Of a stretch of DNA of 64,000 nt, positions 48,032 to 60,886 are shown one piece after another; position 1 is the stretch's first letter, and the number at the start of each line of letters is the position of its first letter. Made by a program: the position numbers and the translations under genes. Under the pieces are notes generated by a model, which saw nothing but the letters and a program-made list of their open reading frames with translations, did no database searches and was not told where the DNA came from. The stretch is from Parus major (lineage: Eukaryota > Chordata > Aves > Passeriformes > Paridae): contig NC_031769.1 of NCBI RefSeq assembly GCF_001522545.3, positions 24,723,617 through 24,787,616 of the forward strand, read 5' to 3'.

Positions 48032-49599
48032 GAGTGCTCTAGTGCTTTATACTTTCCTTGCCTTAAAATCTTTTTTATTTTTCATTGAACTGTCTCTTAT
48101 TAGAGCTAGGTAGGAAAAACGGTTTCCCTGCAGAGTGAAAGATCTCACAATTTCAAGATGGTCTCGCTGCTCTTCTACTTCAGGTTGCTACTAAGTCCTT
48201 TCAAATAGGGTCTGCTCTGAGCAGTCAATAGCCAGAGATTTAGACTCTCACTGGAGCCACTGAAGAACTGGGTAAAAAATATTTCTATAAAGAAAAACAG
48301 AATGAAATCTGCAGTAGTCCAGGATGAGCTCAGTGTGCTGGAAGAGGGCGGGATGTTTTTGCTCATTTCCCTGGCTGAAGCAGTTTCACTATACACAAGT
48401 AATGACATGTCAGCCTGGGAAGAGACCTGGACTTCCATCTGCTCCTCTCGGCATGGTAATGTAATTCCTGGACTGCCAACTCAGGCTTTTTCACTCTCTT
48501 GCCTAATGAAAGCCTTGGCACCTATGCAAATTGGAGCATCTCCAACAGGAGAAGTTCTCATTTTGAAGCAGACTGCAGCCCAGAACCCACCCAGACTGTG
48601 GAGTGCTAACTTCCATGTCCCTGGGTCATCTTAAAGAGATTATACTACATGTGGTACTTATGCTGTTTTGAATCTGAATATCCAATCCAAAGAGTTCTGT
48701 CTTCCTTGAGACAGCAAATGAAAGTCTTTTACTTGGACCAGAAACTATTTACCATATTCCCTTTGAAAGTTATGAGTCTGACAAATCAGTGTTTTCTGAT
48801 GTGAGGATTTCATTTCAAAGACCTTCCAGTCATCTGTGTTCCCTGTCACCTTTACCTCTAGATCTCCAGCAGGTTCTTCTACCCATGAGTCTTTGTTTTT
48901 CTAAGAAATTCTGGTTCAGCTGATTCAGGGAAAATTATTTCTAGACTATTTCATCATCCTTTCCATAGAATGAGCTCTTCCTTTGTTTTCACCATGCTTT
49001 TGGTCAGCTTGTATTTATGCTCCCCCAGGTGCGACCCTGGAGAGTTCTCTCTCTTCATCGTCACCAAAATAGAAAGCAAATTGCTAAAATCCTTGACAGG
49101 AGCTATACGTTTCTTACACCTCACCAGCTGAGCAGTTGTACCTGAGGTATTAAGGGAGAAACTGGAGGTCCCTTCCCATCTGAATAACTGCCTGCAGAGG
49201 GTAGGGACTATCATGGGCAGGTGAACAATGGCCCTGCTCCCTTGAAAACCACAAAACCCATAAAAGAATCAATCCAAATTTTACCCTATAGCAAATCCAT
49301 CCACCATTCCTTTATTTCCTCCCCTCACATGGCAAAACTGTTATTTGAAAGTCTCCACTCTTCTTTGCTTGTGTCAGAAAGAGTGAGGTCAGAAGCCCTG
49401 CTAGAGCTGGCAGAGCTCAACCCCATTCACCCCCCTCCTGTCCAGGCTCAGTGTTGTTTTGATGCTCCAGCTGAAGAAAATCTCTGCAAATTTTTTTGTC
49501 CTCAGAATGAAGCTTCCCACTGCTAGCCTTGGGAGACACAGAACGTCTCGGCTGGGCAAGAGCTCTTTATGGATATTTCTAGTGCTCAGAGGGAGAAGG

Positions 49600-49850
49600 G
49601 GAAAAAAAATCCAACTACAGCAACTTTATGGTAATTGCTTTAATGAGGCAAAGCCCTTTAGAATGCAAACACGCTCAACAATACACAAAGAAACAATCAA
49701 AAAAAAAGTGTTTTATACAGGCTGTTTTATAAGAAGGTAATAAAAGCAATTGTATGGCATACTCAGTTGCATAAACAGGCTCACCATGGAAGGTGTTTGT
49801 GTGAGAGCATGACTATGAATACTTAATTGCTTTCTTATTCTTATTTTCAG
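49600..49850. other. AT-rich sequence ending in a splice-acceptor-like site
   Basis: Repeat-free sequence with homeodomain-like cores (GGTAATTGCTTTAATGAGG). It ends at 49850 with a strong polypyrimidine-AG context, TTTCTTATTCTTATTTTCAG. It could be intron sequence upstream of the possible terminal exon described next. Confidence 0.3.
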
Positions 49851-49965
49851 TACAAAATACTGCAATCAAAACCTAATCTGTGGCTTGATTTTTAAATAAA
49901 AATGTTATATTCCAGTTTCCATTGTTGTAAATATAATAAAGCGTGGTCTTTCTGTTAAACGGTAT
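49851..49965 (+). other. Possible terminal exon of an unannotated transcript
   Basis: A strong acceptor (polypyrimidine tract then TTTTCAG) ends at 49850. About 45 and 85 bases downstream are two AATAAA hexamers at 49895-49900 and 49935-49940, the second followed by a GT-rich stretch (GCGTGGTCTTTCTG), as at functional cleavage sites. The intervening sequence has stops in every plus frame, so any product would be noncoding or 3' UTR. No upstream exon was identified. AATAAA is frequent in AT-rich DNA by chance. Confidence 0.25.
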
Positions 49966-51105
49966 TTCTTACTCTTTGTAAAGAGGTATAACAGTGATTA
50001 ATGTCTACATCCCTGACAATATCAAAATGTTTTTCAAATGCAGGATCATTATTTCTCTTCATATGAAAGGCAGAAGACTAAAATGTTCAGAAGGTCTCCA
50101 TTAATGATGTGACTGGAAGTCATGGAAACCTTTGGTGAGATCCTTCTATGGCTGCTAATCCTGTTTGAACCAAGCCCCAAAAGCAATTTAGATTTTGGAT
50201 CTATTTTCATTCACACAGGTCTTCTGACAAATACAGAGAGTACAAAAGAAGAGTGTAAGGAAATATGAATTTGGGGACCTCAGTAAGTTGCAAAGTACAA
50301 AACTGAAAAATTGTCACCCAATTTCTCCTAACTCTCAGGAGAGTAAATTACTCAGACAAAAAGCTTGTATGAATAGGAATACAATCTGGTGTGTCTGGAA
50401 TGTTGTATTCTGCATCTGGTGATTTCTTTTTAAATATGTACTATGACATTTGTACCTTAGTGACATCTAGACCAGAGTAATTTTCAAATACTTAGGCATA
50501 AGAATTCATTTTTATTTCCTCTTGACTTTCTGCTTTAGGAAGAAATATAGAACTGTCAAAGATCTGTTGTGCATGTAAACTGAGTGATAGGTCTAAAAGA
50601 TTTAGAGAATCAGACTGTCTTATACAAGAAAATGAATATCTGGATGAAAAAAATATATTCATCAATGGTTTGTACTGTAGAGGCTGAGCACATTGCTGAG
50701 AAATAAAATAACAGAGTAATACCAGAAAGGCCAGAGTCACTCTCAATGAAAATGGGTTTCTCTAGGAAAGAAGTGACAATTTCTGGTTTCAAACTGATGG
50801 CAAAGAATGAGTTTAAATTTGATATCTTAATTTACATTTTTTTAAAAAAGAATGTTCTCCTATAACATACAGAAAGAAGTAGCACTTTTTTCAGTTCACC
50901 AGGCATATAAGAATTTCTATCCTTGAAATCATTGGACTCTCTGTTAATGCTACACAGTATCTGCCAAATTGGAAATGTCATTTTTATTTTTACCATAATG
51001 CTGTCAGGAATCAAGCAGGTACCATTAAATGTTTCCTGCTCACAATTTCATTATCATATTTTAATATGTTACATCACTGATGCCCAAAACCTGTTCACTT
51101 GAAGG

Positions 51106-51131
51106 AAAAAAAAAACAACAAAAAAAAAACA
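51106..51131. repeat. A-rich tract with CAAC interruption
   Basis: Ten A, then CAAC, then ten A and a C. Low-complexity DNA with no recognisable retroelement next to it. Confidence 0.75.
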
Positions 51132-52818
51132 AGGCAGAAGTTCTCAATGCATCCTATCCTAAGGAAATTAATTTTAACACTTTCCGTCTTACTACAGTAG
51201 AACTACTGCCTAGGAGAACAAAGGACACTTAACTAAATTGGTGAATACTTTTAACTACCTATGAACTGCAAGAAGAATGTAGATTTTCCTATAACCAAAC
51301 TCTGATCAACGTGCATGCCTGATGGCAAAATCAGCCTTTCCAGGCACTTATTGGCAGGGTGTCCAAGGGGCCAAGAACTCCCAAACACCAAGTGTTTACC
51401 TTTCAGCAACGTATCTTACCCTCTTGTTAGATGTCTTGTTAGATCAAATTGTTTGCTGGCATCTATCACTCTTCAACAATTAAAGGCAAACAGCTTAATG
51501 ATGGCACTCAAGACAAAACCTTTGCTCAGAATGTAAATGGGTATCTAGGTTTGGATTACATATTACACAGAAAGATCTAGCACACTTATCTGAAATTTTT
51601 GGAAGGAATACAGATCATGCTTTCCTTAGTAGTATCTAATACTTCAGGGACCAGAAAGCAATCTGCAACCAGAAATCTAAACATACCAAGACAGCCTATA
51701 ATACAGAGAAGTGGAATTGAAAGGCAAGTCATTCAGTCTGATGAGGTAGATGGGTGTCTGGAATCATGTTAAATGTTGTCAGCCTTCAAAGTCAAAGAGT
51801 CTAGCAAGGGCAGACAGAAAGTCAGTTAGTCACAAGGTAACATCTGCTCACAAGGACACGTGAAGAACAGCCAGGTATTAGTCATGAGAAACTTTCTAAA
51901 AAGTTGTGTGATATTAACCAGCCCCCAAAATTAATCAGAGAGACTTGCTGAGATGCCACCATATTATTATCTGATTGATCCTATTGGCTCCGGGATATGA
52001 AAGTAGACTTTGCCAATGTAAGTTTTTTGTCACAGGGGAGTTGTCAAATTTTCCTCCTCATCTTCTGACAGAGGTGCCTCATTACAGAAATCAGGCTACA
52101 GTGAAGGTAGTCATAGATAAACCATATACTTCTTGTTTGACACTCTCCTGCTTTGGTTTCCCCTTTTCTAATAGGAAGCCCTCTTCACTGGAAGCTCAGG
52201 TGGGTTCACATCCATTAGGATATCTATCTAAGCCACCTAACAATGGTCCATGATTACGTTGAAGAGGCCTCCATCTCTCCCCCACCCCCACGGCAGTGCC
52301 TCTCACTGGCACCCCCCCCTGCCACGGCAGCCTTCCCTTGTGCTGTGGAGACTGAGGACTGAGAGAAATGCAAGTGACTGCCACTTGCAGCACACTGAAC
52401 AGGTGAACTGTGCTGCTGCATGCTCACTGAGGGCCTCAAAGTAGCAAGAATCAAAATAGAGATGCCAACACACAGAGCTGGGCTCATTTTGCATTGCTGG
52501 TTACATTAGAGAGTCGATGAGGTCAAACTCTCTGGATGTGAACCTGCAGTCAAACCAGGCTGTCTGGTTTGGCTCTGTGTGGTGTATCATGTTAGTGACC
52601 ATATCTCAGTCACATGTAACATCTCTCACCCTTACTGACAGTCTGCACACCGATCAAAACCATAACTGATCAAACCATAACAAGGGCATTGCAACTCAAG
52701 ATTACACCTCTTTGGGAGGTGTAAAAGGGTGCAGTAGCTATGGTCAAACCTCATTTCCAACAGCTCTTCCTCTTTACCTCTGTTTTTATCATACTTCCAT
52801 TGGTAAAGTTGCATACTG

Positions 52819-52835
52819 AAAAAAAAAAAAAAAAA
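52819..52835. repeat. A17 homopolymer
   Basis: Seventeen consecutive A residues, the longest homopolymer in the window. On the minus strand this is a T-run. Confidence 0.85.
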
Positions 52836-55800
52836 GACTAGTTTCCTTAGAAGAAATGTTGCCCAAGAGCAGTTTACATCATATGTTATCTGGAAGCTGT
52901 TCTGTGAAACATCGTAATAATTGCTTTTCCTGGACTGAGACACTTATTAGTAGCAGCTAAAGTTAACAGATTGGAAGATTGCCTGAAGATGATGGATGGG
53001 TTTTCTCAGATAGTAGATTTCTGGTCATTTTCCATGGCAGCTGTAAATTAAAAAATAATATAAAGTTAAGCAGTGTTAGGATAAAAGTCACAGATACTAC
53101 ATGGCTACTGACTTGATCATTAATCATCCTAAATTAATGTTAAAGTGTAACTATGATGAGCCAAGCTTTGCCCTGGGGTATATGCAGAAGTTACTCATTG
53201 ATTGCAAACAGGAAATGGCACATGTATGTGAACACTGAATTCAGCCAACTGCTTGTTTGGTTTGCTGGGGTTTTTTAATTACTGCTTGAGGGAGATGGAG
53301 ACATTTCTGTTTTAGGAATCCCTTTTCATAACAGTCATCTGGAAGAAAATTATCAGGAGCCATCATCTGATGTGCAGTCAATACTCCAGGTTATTGCAAC
53401 AATATCTCAATGTATTTTTAAAGCCGAAGAACGTTAATTCCCTCAAGAATTCAGGGGTCAGCTGATCTGATGTTCACTGTTAAGGTTGCTGCAGTCAAAA
53501 AATAATTTCTTTTTAGGCAGAATGAAGATTTTTGTCCACAACTGAAATTCCTTCTAAGCTAAACCACAATTTTTTGTAGACTTTGTCCTAATTTACCCTG
53601 ACATTTTTGATGAAGTGTCATCTTCAGATGATTAACTAGAGAGGAAGTGCCAGAGACACACATGCTGAGAAAAACTCAAACCATAACAACCAAATCTGAT
53701 GCAAATGAAGAAATCTTGCACTCAGAGATACCATAATGATTCCTTACCTCTGGATGTCAGAAGATCTGTAATGGCCATGGCAAGGTCATGGAGATACACA
53801 GACCTTTGCCTTGTAAGCATCTAACTCCTCTCAGCTTCTTTTGCACTGTTATACTAATTGCTTAGGCATGTTTATGTTATACATGCTGTTAATATTAATG
53901 TATATTAGCTATAGGACATTACTTAGCCTCATATTAAAAGTCTTTCAGACTTTAGGTACAAATGCTCCACGGTAGTTGCATTGAAAACAATTTAACTTGA
54001 ATGCCAACCACAGAATACTGCTAGCAGCAGATTTTCTCAGGGCGATTTACTTCTGTTTATCCACAGGGTTTGGTAATAAATACATATATTTTGGGGCCCT
54101 AGGTACATTAAGCATACTGAATAGTCAGAGCTTGTAGAAGCTAATTTCTCTGTCATTGCTTTATAGCTAAATTGGTTGCACACGTCTCTTTCAATTATGC
54201 AACTTGAAGAATACCAACAACACAGATTCCTGATTTCAATAGTGCATATGCTTGTTTTAGCGCTTACAATGGATCAGCTTTTAGCATGAGACACTAAAAT
54301 CATCATGCTTTGAATTTCAGAGTCACAATTTCAAATGTAATACTGTCTTTGTGTGTGTGTCATTAATGGCTTTTCTCTTTCTGCTTTCTGGATATATACT
54401 GTAATATTCAGCACAAATCAAAGTGAAGACTGGAAGGTAACTCACAATGGATATTTGCAGTTAAGCGTTTACACCATTGAATTCTTTACTGATATCAGCT
54501 TAGTTAAGTAGTTATTCAACCAGTAAAAAAATGTGCTCAATAGCCAAATAAAGTATTTGCTGTTAAATCTTGATGTAGAGAAAATGCCAGGTCAAGTCTA
54601 TCAAGTCTCTTCAATGGGACTCCTTTAGTGGTAGTTATTCTATGTGGAAGACACTCTGCTAGTATAGTAGTACAGAAGGAACAAGGAGAAAGGAAGGTTT
54701 AAATTCATATCCACAGTAATGGACATACTATTATGATTCTAGTATTTTCTAATAGCAATATAACACATATCAAACAGATTAAAAACTGTCTGACAGACCT
54801 CCAAAATAGATGCATCAGCTGGAAGTTGCAGTTGAGTGGATGTTCCCAATGTTTCTTTGAGTTCTGTACAAGGCTTCATGTTCTTTAATAACTTAACCAA
54901 TGGCCTTGCAAATACATCCCTAAATGCAATCTCTTAATGACATGAGTTTGGCAGGATGGTATACAATGACGAAAACTGAGCAGTCAACAGAAACCAAGAA
55001 CGGTAAAAGAAAGAACCACAAAATTATTCAAAGATTAATTCCTTATAGTAAACAAAAATCAAACTATAAAATAAAGAATTCCATGTTGATTTTATCAGGA
55101 GGAAGACGGGAAGATGTCAGTTGTTCACAGGAGACATTCACAGCAGGGAAATATCAAGTTAAGGACACTTCCATCCAGCAGGAGCACCAAGGTCTGGAAA
55201 TTTAAGCCAGACAGACTAAAACCACTAAAAAGGTGGTTTTCTAAGAATAAAGATGATTATGAGCTGGAAAAAAAATTACCAGATGCATTTTATGAGCTCT
55301 TATGAGGCCAAGAGGAATCTAAGCTTTAGCCAAAACAAGATTTTTTTTATTTAATATAAGAAGAGATAGTGGAAATAGTGTAAAAATATATAAGCAAATT
55401 GATATTTTATGAGTATAAATATCTGCAAATTTACCAGACCCAACATTTTCTCATCTGTTTGTGTCTCATTAAGAAAATTGCTTAAAAAGTGTCTTCTAAA
55501 GAGATGGATTATAATTGTTTAATCTTAAGGGGTATTATGAAATAAAAAGTTTAACAAACAGTTTAGTACAGTTTAGAAATTTAGTACAGAGTAAAATACA
55601 ACTTATCTTGCAACATTGCAAGTTGCTGGAGTGAGCAGCCCTTATTTTTTAGTTAAAAATCTGAGGTAAAATACAGTGAAGAAATGGAATTCATCTTAGT
55701 TGCACAGATCTTAATAGACTGATCAGGAAAATACTGCCACCATATATGATTTGAAATGCATGTGTGCCCAGTGCTATTTTTTAAATAATTAATATCATAA

Positions 55801-58191
55801 TATATCTTCAGATAGTTTGTGCTTCTATCAAATTACAATTAATAGCTGTTAGCATCCTTCCTTCTTCCATTTTGTAACATATCTTCCAGAAATTTTCTAG
55901 GCCAGCGACATTAGTGAAAACAGAGAGCAAATCCATTCAAAACAATGTGAGTAAAAGCAGAATCTGTCTGTTTGCTTTTGCATGGTTAGAACAAAAAGCT
56001 CCATTGCTGCTTTTACAGCTAAAGAGCATTTTATAATGAGCTCTGAAATTTTTGGGAAAGTCGGATTACAATGTTGGTTTAACATCAGACAGTCCATTGT
56101 TTAGATGTAGGATCACTGTGATGTCCGGTCTCTGAAAACTTTAGTTTTCTTTTTGATATTAAAAAGACCACTGAAATAATCCACAAAGAGCTCAGGCCTC
56201 AGGAAAGAAGTCTGAAAAACAAACACTGTTAAAGATCGGTAAGACACGATTATGTGGCTGACAATTACATGTGATAACAATTAAAATTATCTGATTCCAA
56301 CCACATGGCATTTTAATACAGCAGATCTCCAAGTAAATAACATGTCACATAATAGGTTTTGATTGATGTTGTCAGCAGCCTTTTGAATGTTACAGATACC
56401 TTCCCATCAATGCCTTAGAAATCAGTGGAGACTGCTGACCTCAACCTAACCCAAAATTATTTGTATGTACCTAAATACCCTAGTACTGACTGCTTGGTAA
56501 CCTAAAAGTCTTCTTTTACTAGATAATTAGATACTTGTACATGGTGTCCATCTCCTTACTTCCAGTTGTAAATAGCTTTGCTAATACATGCATTTGTGCT
56601 TTTGACGAAAACCCTGGATGTTTTCTGAGAGGTCTTTCAGCTACCTGCCAGTACAGATCTGGGAACATATGTCTGATTGCAAGCCAGCTGAAGCACTCCA
56701 AACAATTTCTGAAGTCCATGGCTTGGTTGGCATAGGGGACCTAACCAAGGAGAATATGGAGCTGCCAAGGAGCTGCCACTGAGCAGCATGAGGTTACTTT
56801 GCTGCCAACTTTAATTTGCGTTAAAGAAATAGGGATGAGTTAATGATTGCTAAACCAACAAATCATTCTCCTATTGGAGGAGCCCCAGAGGACATCCTGT
56901 CTCCAGCAGTGATGTACCCAGTAAGAAAACACATTGTCACATTGCCTAGAAAGGACATACAAAAAGCAGAGGGGATAGGAGTAGGAATTCGGATTATTTT
57001 CATAGTGCCAAGTCTCCACACATGTTCTTGGCTCAGCCTCGTGCTCCTTATTTTCCTCTAGACCAGCCCAAGAGCTACTCTTCAGATCTGTGATGCCAGT
57101 TTTATTGTTTCCTTCTGTATACTGTTAAGTGGGAAGTGAAACAAAATGTCTTAAAAATGAATTGAGGAATAATACCACACATTTGTTAGAAGGACAGTTT
57201 TTGCTACCATTGTTGTTTTAAAAAACAACTTTTTCTGCTTTGGCATCTAAATCAGGATTTCAACATCACAGCTGGAAAAGCAGCTGTCTTTTCTAACCAG
57301 GGCTGCCACAAACACAGCTCTCCCACTGGAGGACATAGAGTCAACAGCTTGTTGAGAATGAAGCTTTAGTTGAGATATTGCAACTGTTTAGAAGGTGTTG
57401 CTGAAGATGAGCAAAAACCTTTTGAGTTATTCACATCAGTTTTACTGGTCTGACAAAGCATGTTATTCAGCCACAATGCAAGGTCCTGCCTGTGATATAA
57501 ATATATTGGGTTTTTAACCAAGGTGTGGTAATTTTCCCCATTCCTTAAAACAGATCACACTAATGAGAAAGTAAAATATGAAGCAACAAAACTCATGAGC
57601 AGACAACACAACTCAGCAGTCACACTTGACACCTGAGTCATAAACGTGTTTCTGTCCTGAGTAACAATTCTACAGGTAACACACAGCTTTCTTTAAATGG
57701 CCTGCCCAGTAAGCAATTGCCATTTGACTGCACGATGGAATATATTTTGTTTCCAATAATAAGAAGAGAATAATTATCTACATGGTCCATGTTAAATTAG
57801 AATCACATATTTCTTCCCTGCAAGGAAAATTACATTTGCTGTAGTTATGCACCAAAACTGTTAGTAACACTGGAGAGTAGGTTCCCAGAACAGTGAAGCA
57901 CCTGCTCATTGAAGTACACCAAATATATGAAAACTCTTCATATTCACACACCTCTAAACCTTCAGCACTAATCAAACAACCACATTCTTTGTCCTGAGCT
58001 ACAGAGAATGCTCAAAAAATCAAGTCATGTGATACTTCAACCTTACAGAGAAAAGATCTCAGTGTTGTGCAAGAATACATCAGACAAAATGACCAAATCA
58101 TTAAAGAGCCATTGATAGAGCAATTAATAGAGTATATAAACAAGTCAAATTGTACAAAACCAGATGTAGCCATGCATCTGTAAGGATGTAG

Positions 58192-58220
58192 TCTCTGAAG
58201 AACATATTCTCTGAAGAACA
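58192..58220. repeat. 16-bp-period duplication
   Basis: TCTCTGAAGAACA occurs at 58192 and again at 58208, exact over 13 bases. Confidence 0.8.
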
Positions 58221-58916
58221 GTATGACAGAGGTAGCTCATCTGGTATTGTGTTTTCCACCCCTGATGTCCAAGACTATACTCTCAGAAGCTACTTTACAA
58301 GTATAACATTTGTGCAGCTGAAGCATGAGCAGAGGTGATTAGCATGGGAGCAGGGCCTCTCATTTTCTTCATGCAGAGCATAATACAAAGGCACTTTGAT
58401 CTTTAGGGGGATCTCTACCACAGTGCAAACTAATAATGATGTTAACACAACAGTAATAATAGGTACAGATAGCAATGCTGAACCTTAAACATGTATTCAT
58501 TATAAACACATAAATATTTGGTTATCTACTGTAAGAGCACAGGTCATAGACTCTCTAGCTTCATTTCCCTCCTACACATCCAAAAGCAGACAGAAAAAAT
58601 ACTTAAATATATTTATTAGTTAGTAAACAGTATCTTTTCAAATTGGTGTGGCAGAAATTTGGAGAATCAGGCTGCTTACATGTATCTGAAAATTTATATA
58701 ATCTTAGAAGAAAACAGAATATTTAAGCTGTAGAAGAATCTCCAGAAATAACCAAAACAGCAGAGACTTTCTTTTAAAGATGTCAGTACAGGTTGTGAAA
58801 AATCTAAATTCCCTCCAATGTTTGGAAAAAGCATCCTAGTAGGTTAGCACCTACAAATCAGCTTGGGGGCTCAGATTATTATTATATTGATTCTATATAT
58901 GACTTTCTGGTTTTGT

Positions 58917-59007
58917 ATGAATTTTTTTATTTGTTTGGCTTTTGTCACATTTGGGGGGTTTGTTTTGTCTGGTTGTTTTTTGTTTTCTTGTAGATTTTTT
59001 TGAATAA
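58917..59007. repeat. T-rich low-complexity tract
   Basis: Runs of T broken by G (TTTGTTTGG, GGGGGGTTTG, GGTTGTTTTTTG) for about 90 bases. On the minus strand this would be an A/C-rich tail, but no element body was recognised. Confidence 0.6.
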
Positions 59008-60866
59008 AGGATAAATTACCAACTTACAGCCTCCAGGCCAGCTTCCAAAGGCCAGAATAGCTTATCCAACCAACATTTTTCTGTCCTGTTCTTTACTGAG
59101 GCCTTCGATCAGATGGAAAAGATGACTTGCAATCTGTCAAATTGACATAGAAGTGGCCAGAAGCTTGGTCTTAGCATTGCTTTTGCCCAAGGCCCTCTGG
59201 CCCCTACACCATTACAAACCAGGAATTACATCCACCCTAATTCAGGCCCATCCCCACCACATGATGAACAGGTGATGAGAAAAGCACTGTGACAAAAGTA
59301 TAAGTGAATCTCAGCCTTATTACAGGCACTACTTGAACTCCTCATCCATTACCAAAATAAGCATTTTCTGAAGAATGGACTTGCATTTCCATTTTCTAAT
59401 TTATATGCCTCTCATTGAGTTAGAGGTTAGAGCATATATTTCTTCCTTAAAAATGGCACAATCTTCCAAACCAAAAGGCTGAGAACGACACAAGGAATGT
59501 GGACTACATATTCATGGAGTAAACACAACTATTAATGTTTTTCAGATCTAATGTACCAGAACAAGGCTTTGGATATACATATCAGTGGTCTAGCATTTTC
59601 TTGAAGTTGTGTGTAGTGCCTTTTCTACATGATTTTCTTCCATGACATCCATACTTCAGATGCATGCACAGAAACAGCAGCCCTGCCTTGGGAAATAACA
59701 TGCCAAGAACAGAAGGGCTAAAAGAGACCCAGGAATTAGAACATTCAGAAGGTCATCAACAGCAACATTTCCTGCAGGCATCATAGCAAGAGAATAGGTA
59801 GATTGAATGTGGAGAAGGTAGTGGCCTGGTGAAAGAATTCAGGGACACTGAATAATACCAGTGGGGCAGCATAGAAGAAGCTAAGTATCTCTGTTATTTT
59901 CTGCTAAAAGGGAATCAGTTGAACTCCAAAGTGACTGAAAAGTGATGAGCTAGTGCTTCAGAGAGGGGCTGAAAACAGGGAGGTGGGGCTGTTTACATAG
60001 TTTTGCTTGGCATAGTTTCATTGTTCACAAAAACAAGGGGAAAAAACAATATTCCAAAACTCTTTCTGGGCAGTTAATAATTATTTTTCTTCCTTGGATT
60101 ACAACAGACATAAATATCAACAGCCCTTTTGTCTATGTTGGCCTGGAGCCCTGCTCAAGCTTTCCATGTGGAGATCCTAAGGACCTGTCCCACTTGATGC
60201 ATGTTGAAAGCCTCTCCCCTTAGAAATGCATTTGGGCTGGAGCCTTGAAGGGACATTTGAAACCTGCCTATGCTGCTTTGCTTTTTTTCTTGTTCTTGTT
60301 GTCAGGCTCATCATGCTGAGTCATATCTGCATCTAGATCATAATGATTATCCTGAAATGTCAGCAGCTGCTCTTTTCACCCCCATATGGTGCCAGGTTTA
60401 GGATGAGGTTTCCCTAATGCATAAACAATGACTATAATTGTGGTTTTTGACAACCAAGGTATCGCAGAGATGTTATTCTGTTGTAAAAAACCTGCATTTC
60501 CACAGTGGTAATGAAGGGGTGGGTCATAATGACCCATATGTTTCTTTGTATTTCTCTCCAAAGAAAGCCCATGACATAAGTGAATCCCTGTCAGCATGGC
60601 TTTTGGCCATCAGATGTTGTTTGACAAGGGAAACATCTAAAAGCTTTAACAGCTAATAGCTTCCTAACTGTAAGAGCATTATTTTCCTAATTCCAGAGAT
60701 GGTTGTTTGATAGACAAAAAACTGGCTTTAACCTCTATTCTCTTAATTTAGATGTAATTTCCTTGCAGTCTGCAGATAGTCTTATCCCTTAGCGTTGCTT
60801 AAAGTTACAAGCTCTCTTTAAAAGCCAGCTAAAAAAAAGCTGAGGTATCAGAGAAATAAAAAAGAG

Positions 60867-60886
60867 AACAAACAAACAAACAAAAA
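60867..60886. repeat. (AAAC)n microsatellite
   Basis: Four AAAC-type units followed by five A. Confidence 0.85.

Larger units (their letters stand above)
42901..49599. other. Noncoding stretch with scattered candidate regulatory blocks
   Basis: No supported gene. Listed separately are an A15 run, an ATAGTAA-type imperfect repeat, candidate conserved blocks at 45.0 and 46.4-46.9 kb, and an AATAAA-containing hairpin near 48.0 kb. The 132-codon plus frame at 45125-45523 and the 110-codon plus frame at 48302-48634 were examined and match nothing I know. Confidence 0.5.

Noticed and set aside
49135..49195. GGAGGTCCCTTCCCATCTGA resembling a CR1 terminus
   Set aside because: The match is one short common string without CR1 sequence upstream or the terminal TTCTATGAT repeats.
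52255..52340. C-rich patch with CACGGCAG repeated, possible hairpin or promoter
   Set aside because: Very short, few CpGs, and no accompanying regulatory or exon signal.
54924..55305. Lysine-rich overlapping frames, the second ending in a charged stretch KDDYELEKKLPDAFYELL
   Set aside because: It looks faintly protein-like, but the frame is short, AT-rich sequence favours lysine codons, and I recognise no family. A protein search could reopen it.
60165..60225. GATCCTAAGGACCTGTCCCA followed by CTTGATGCATGTTGAAAG, like an old amniote repeat
   Set aside because: Too short and too diverged to separate from chance.
60655..60720. CTTCCTAACTGTAAGAGCA resembling a CR1 3'-region block
   Set aside because: Only about 20 bases match, and flanking sequence does not continue the CR1 order.
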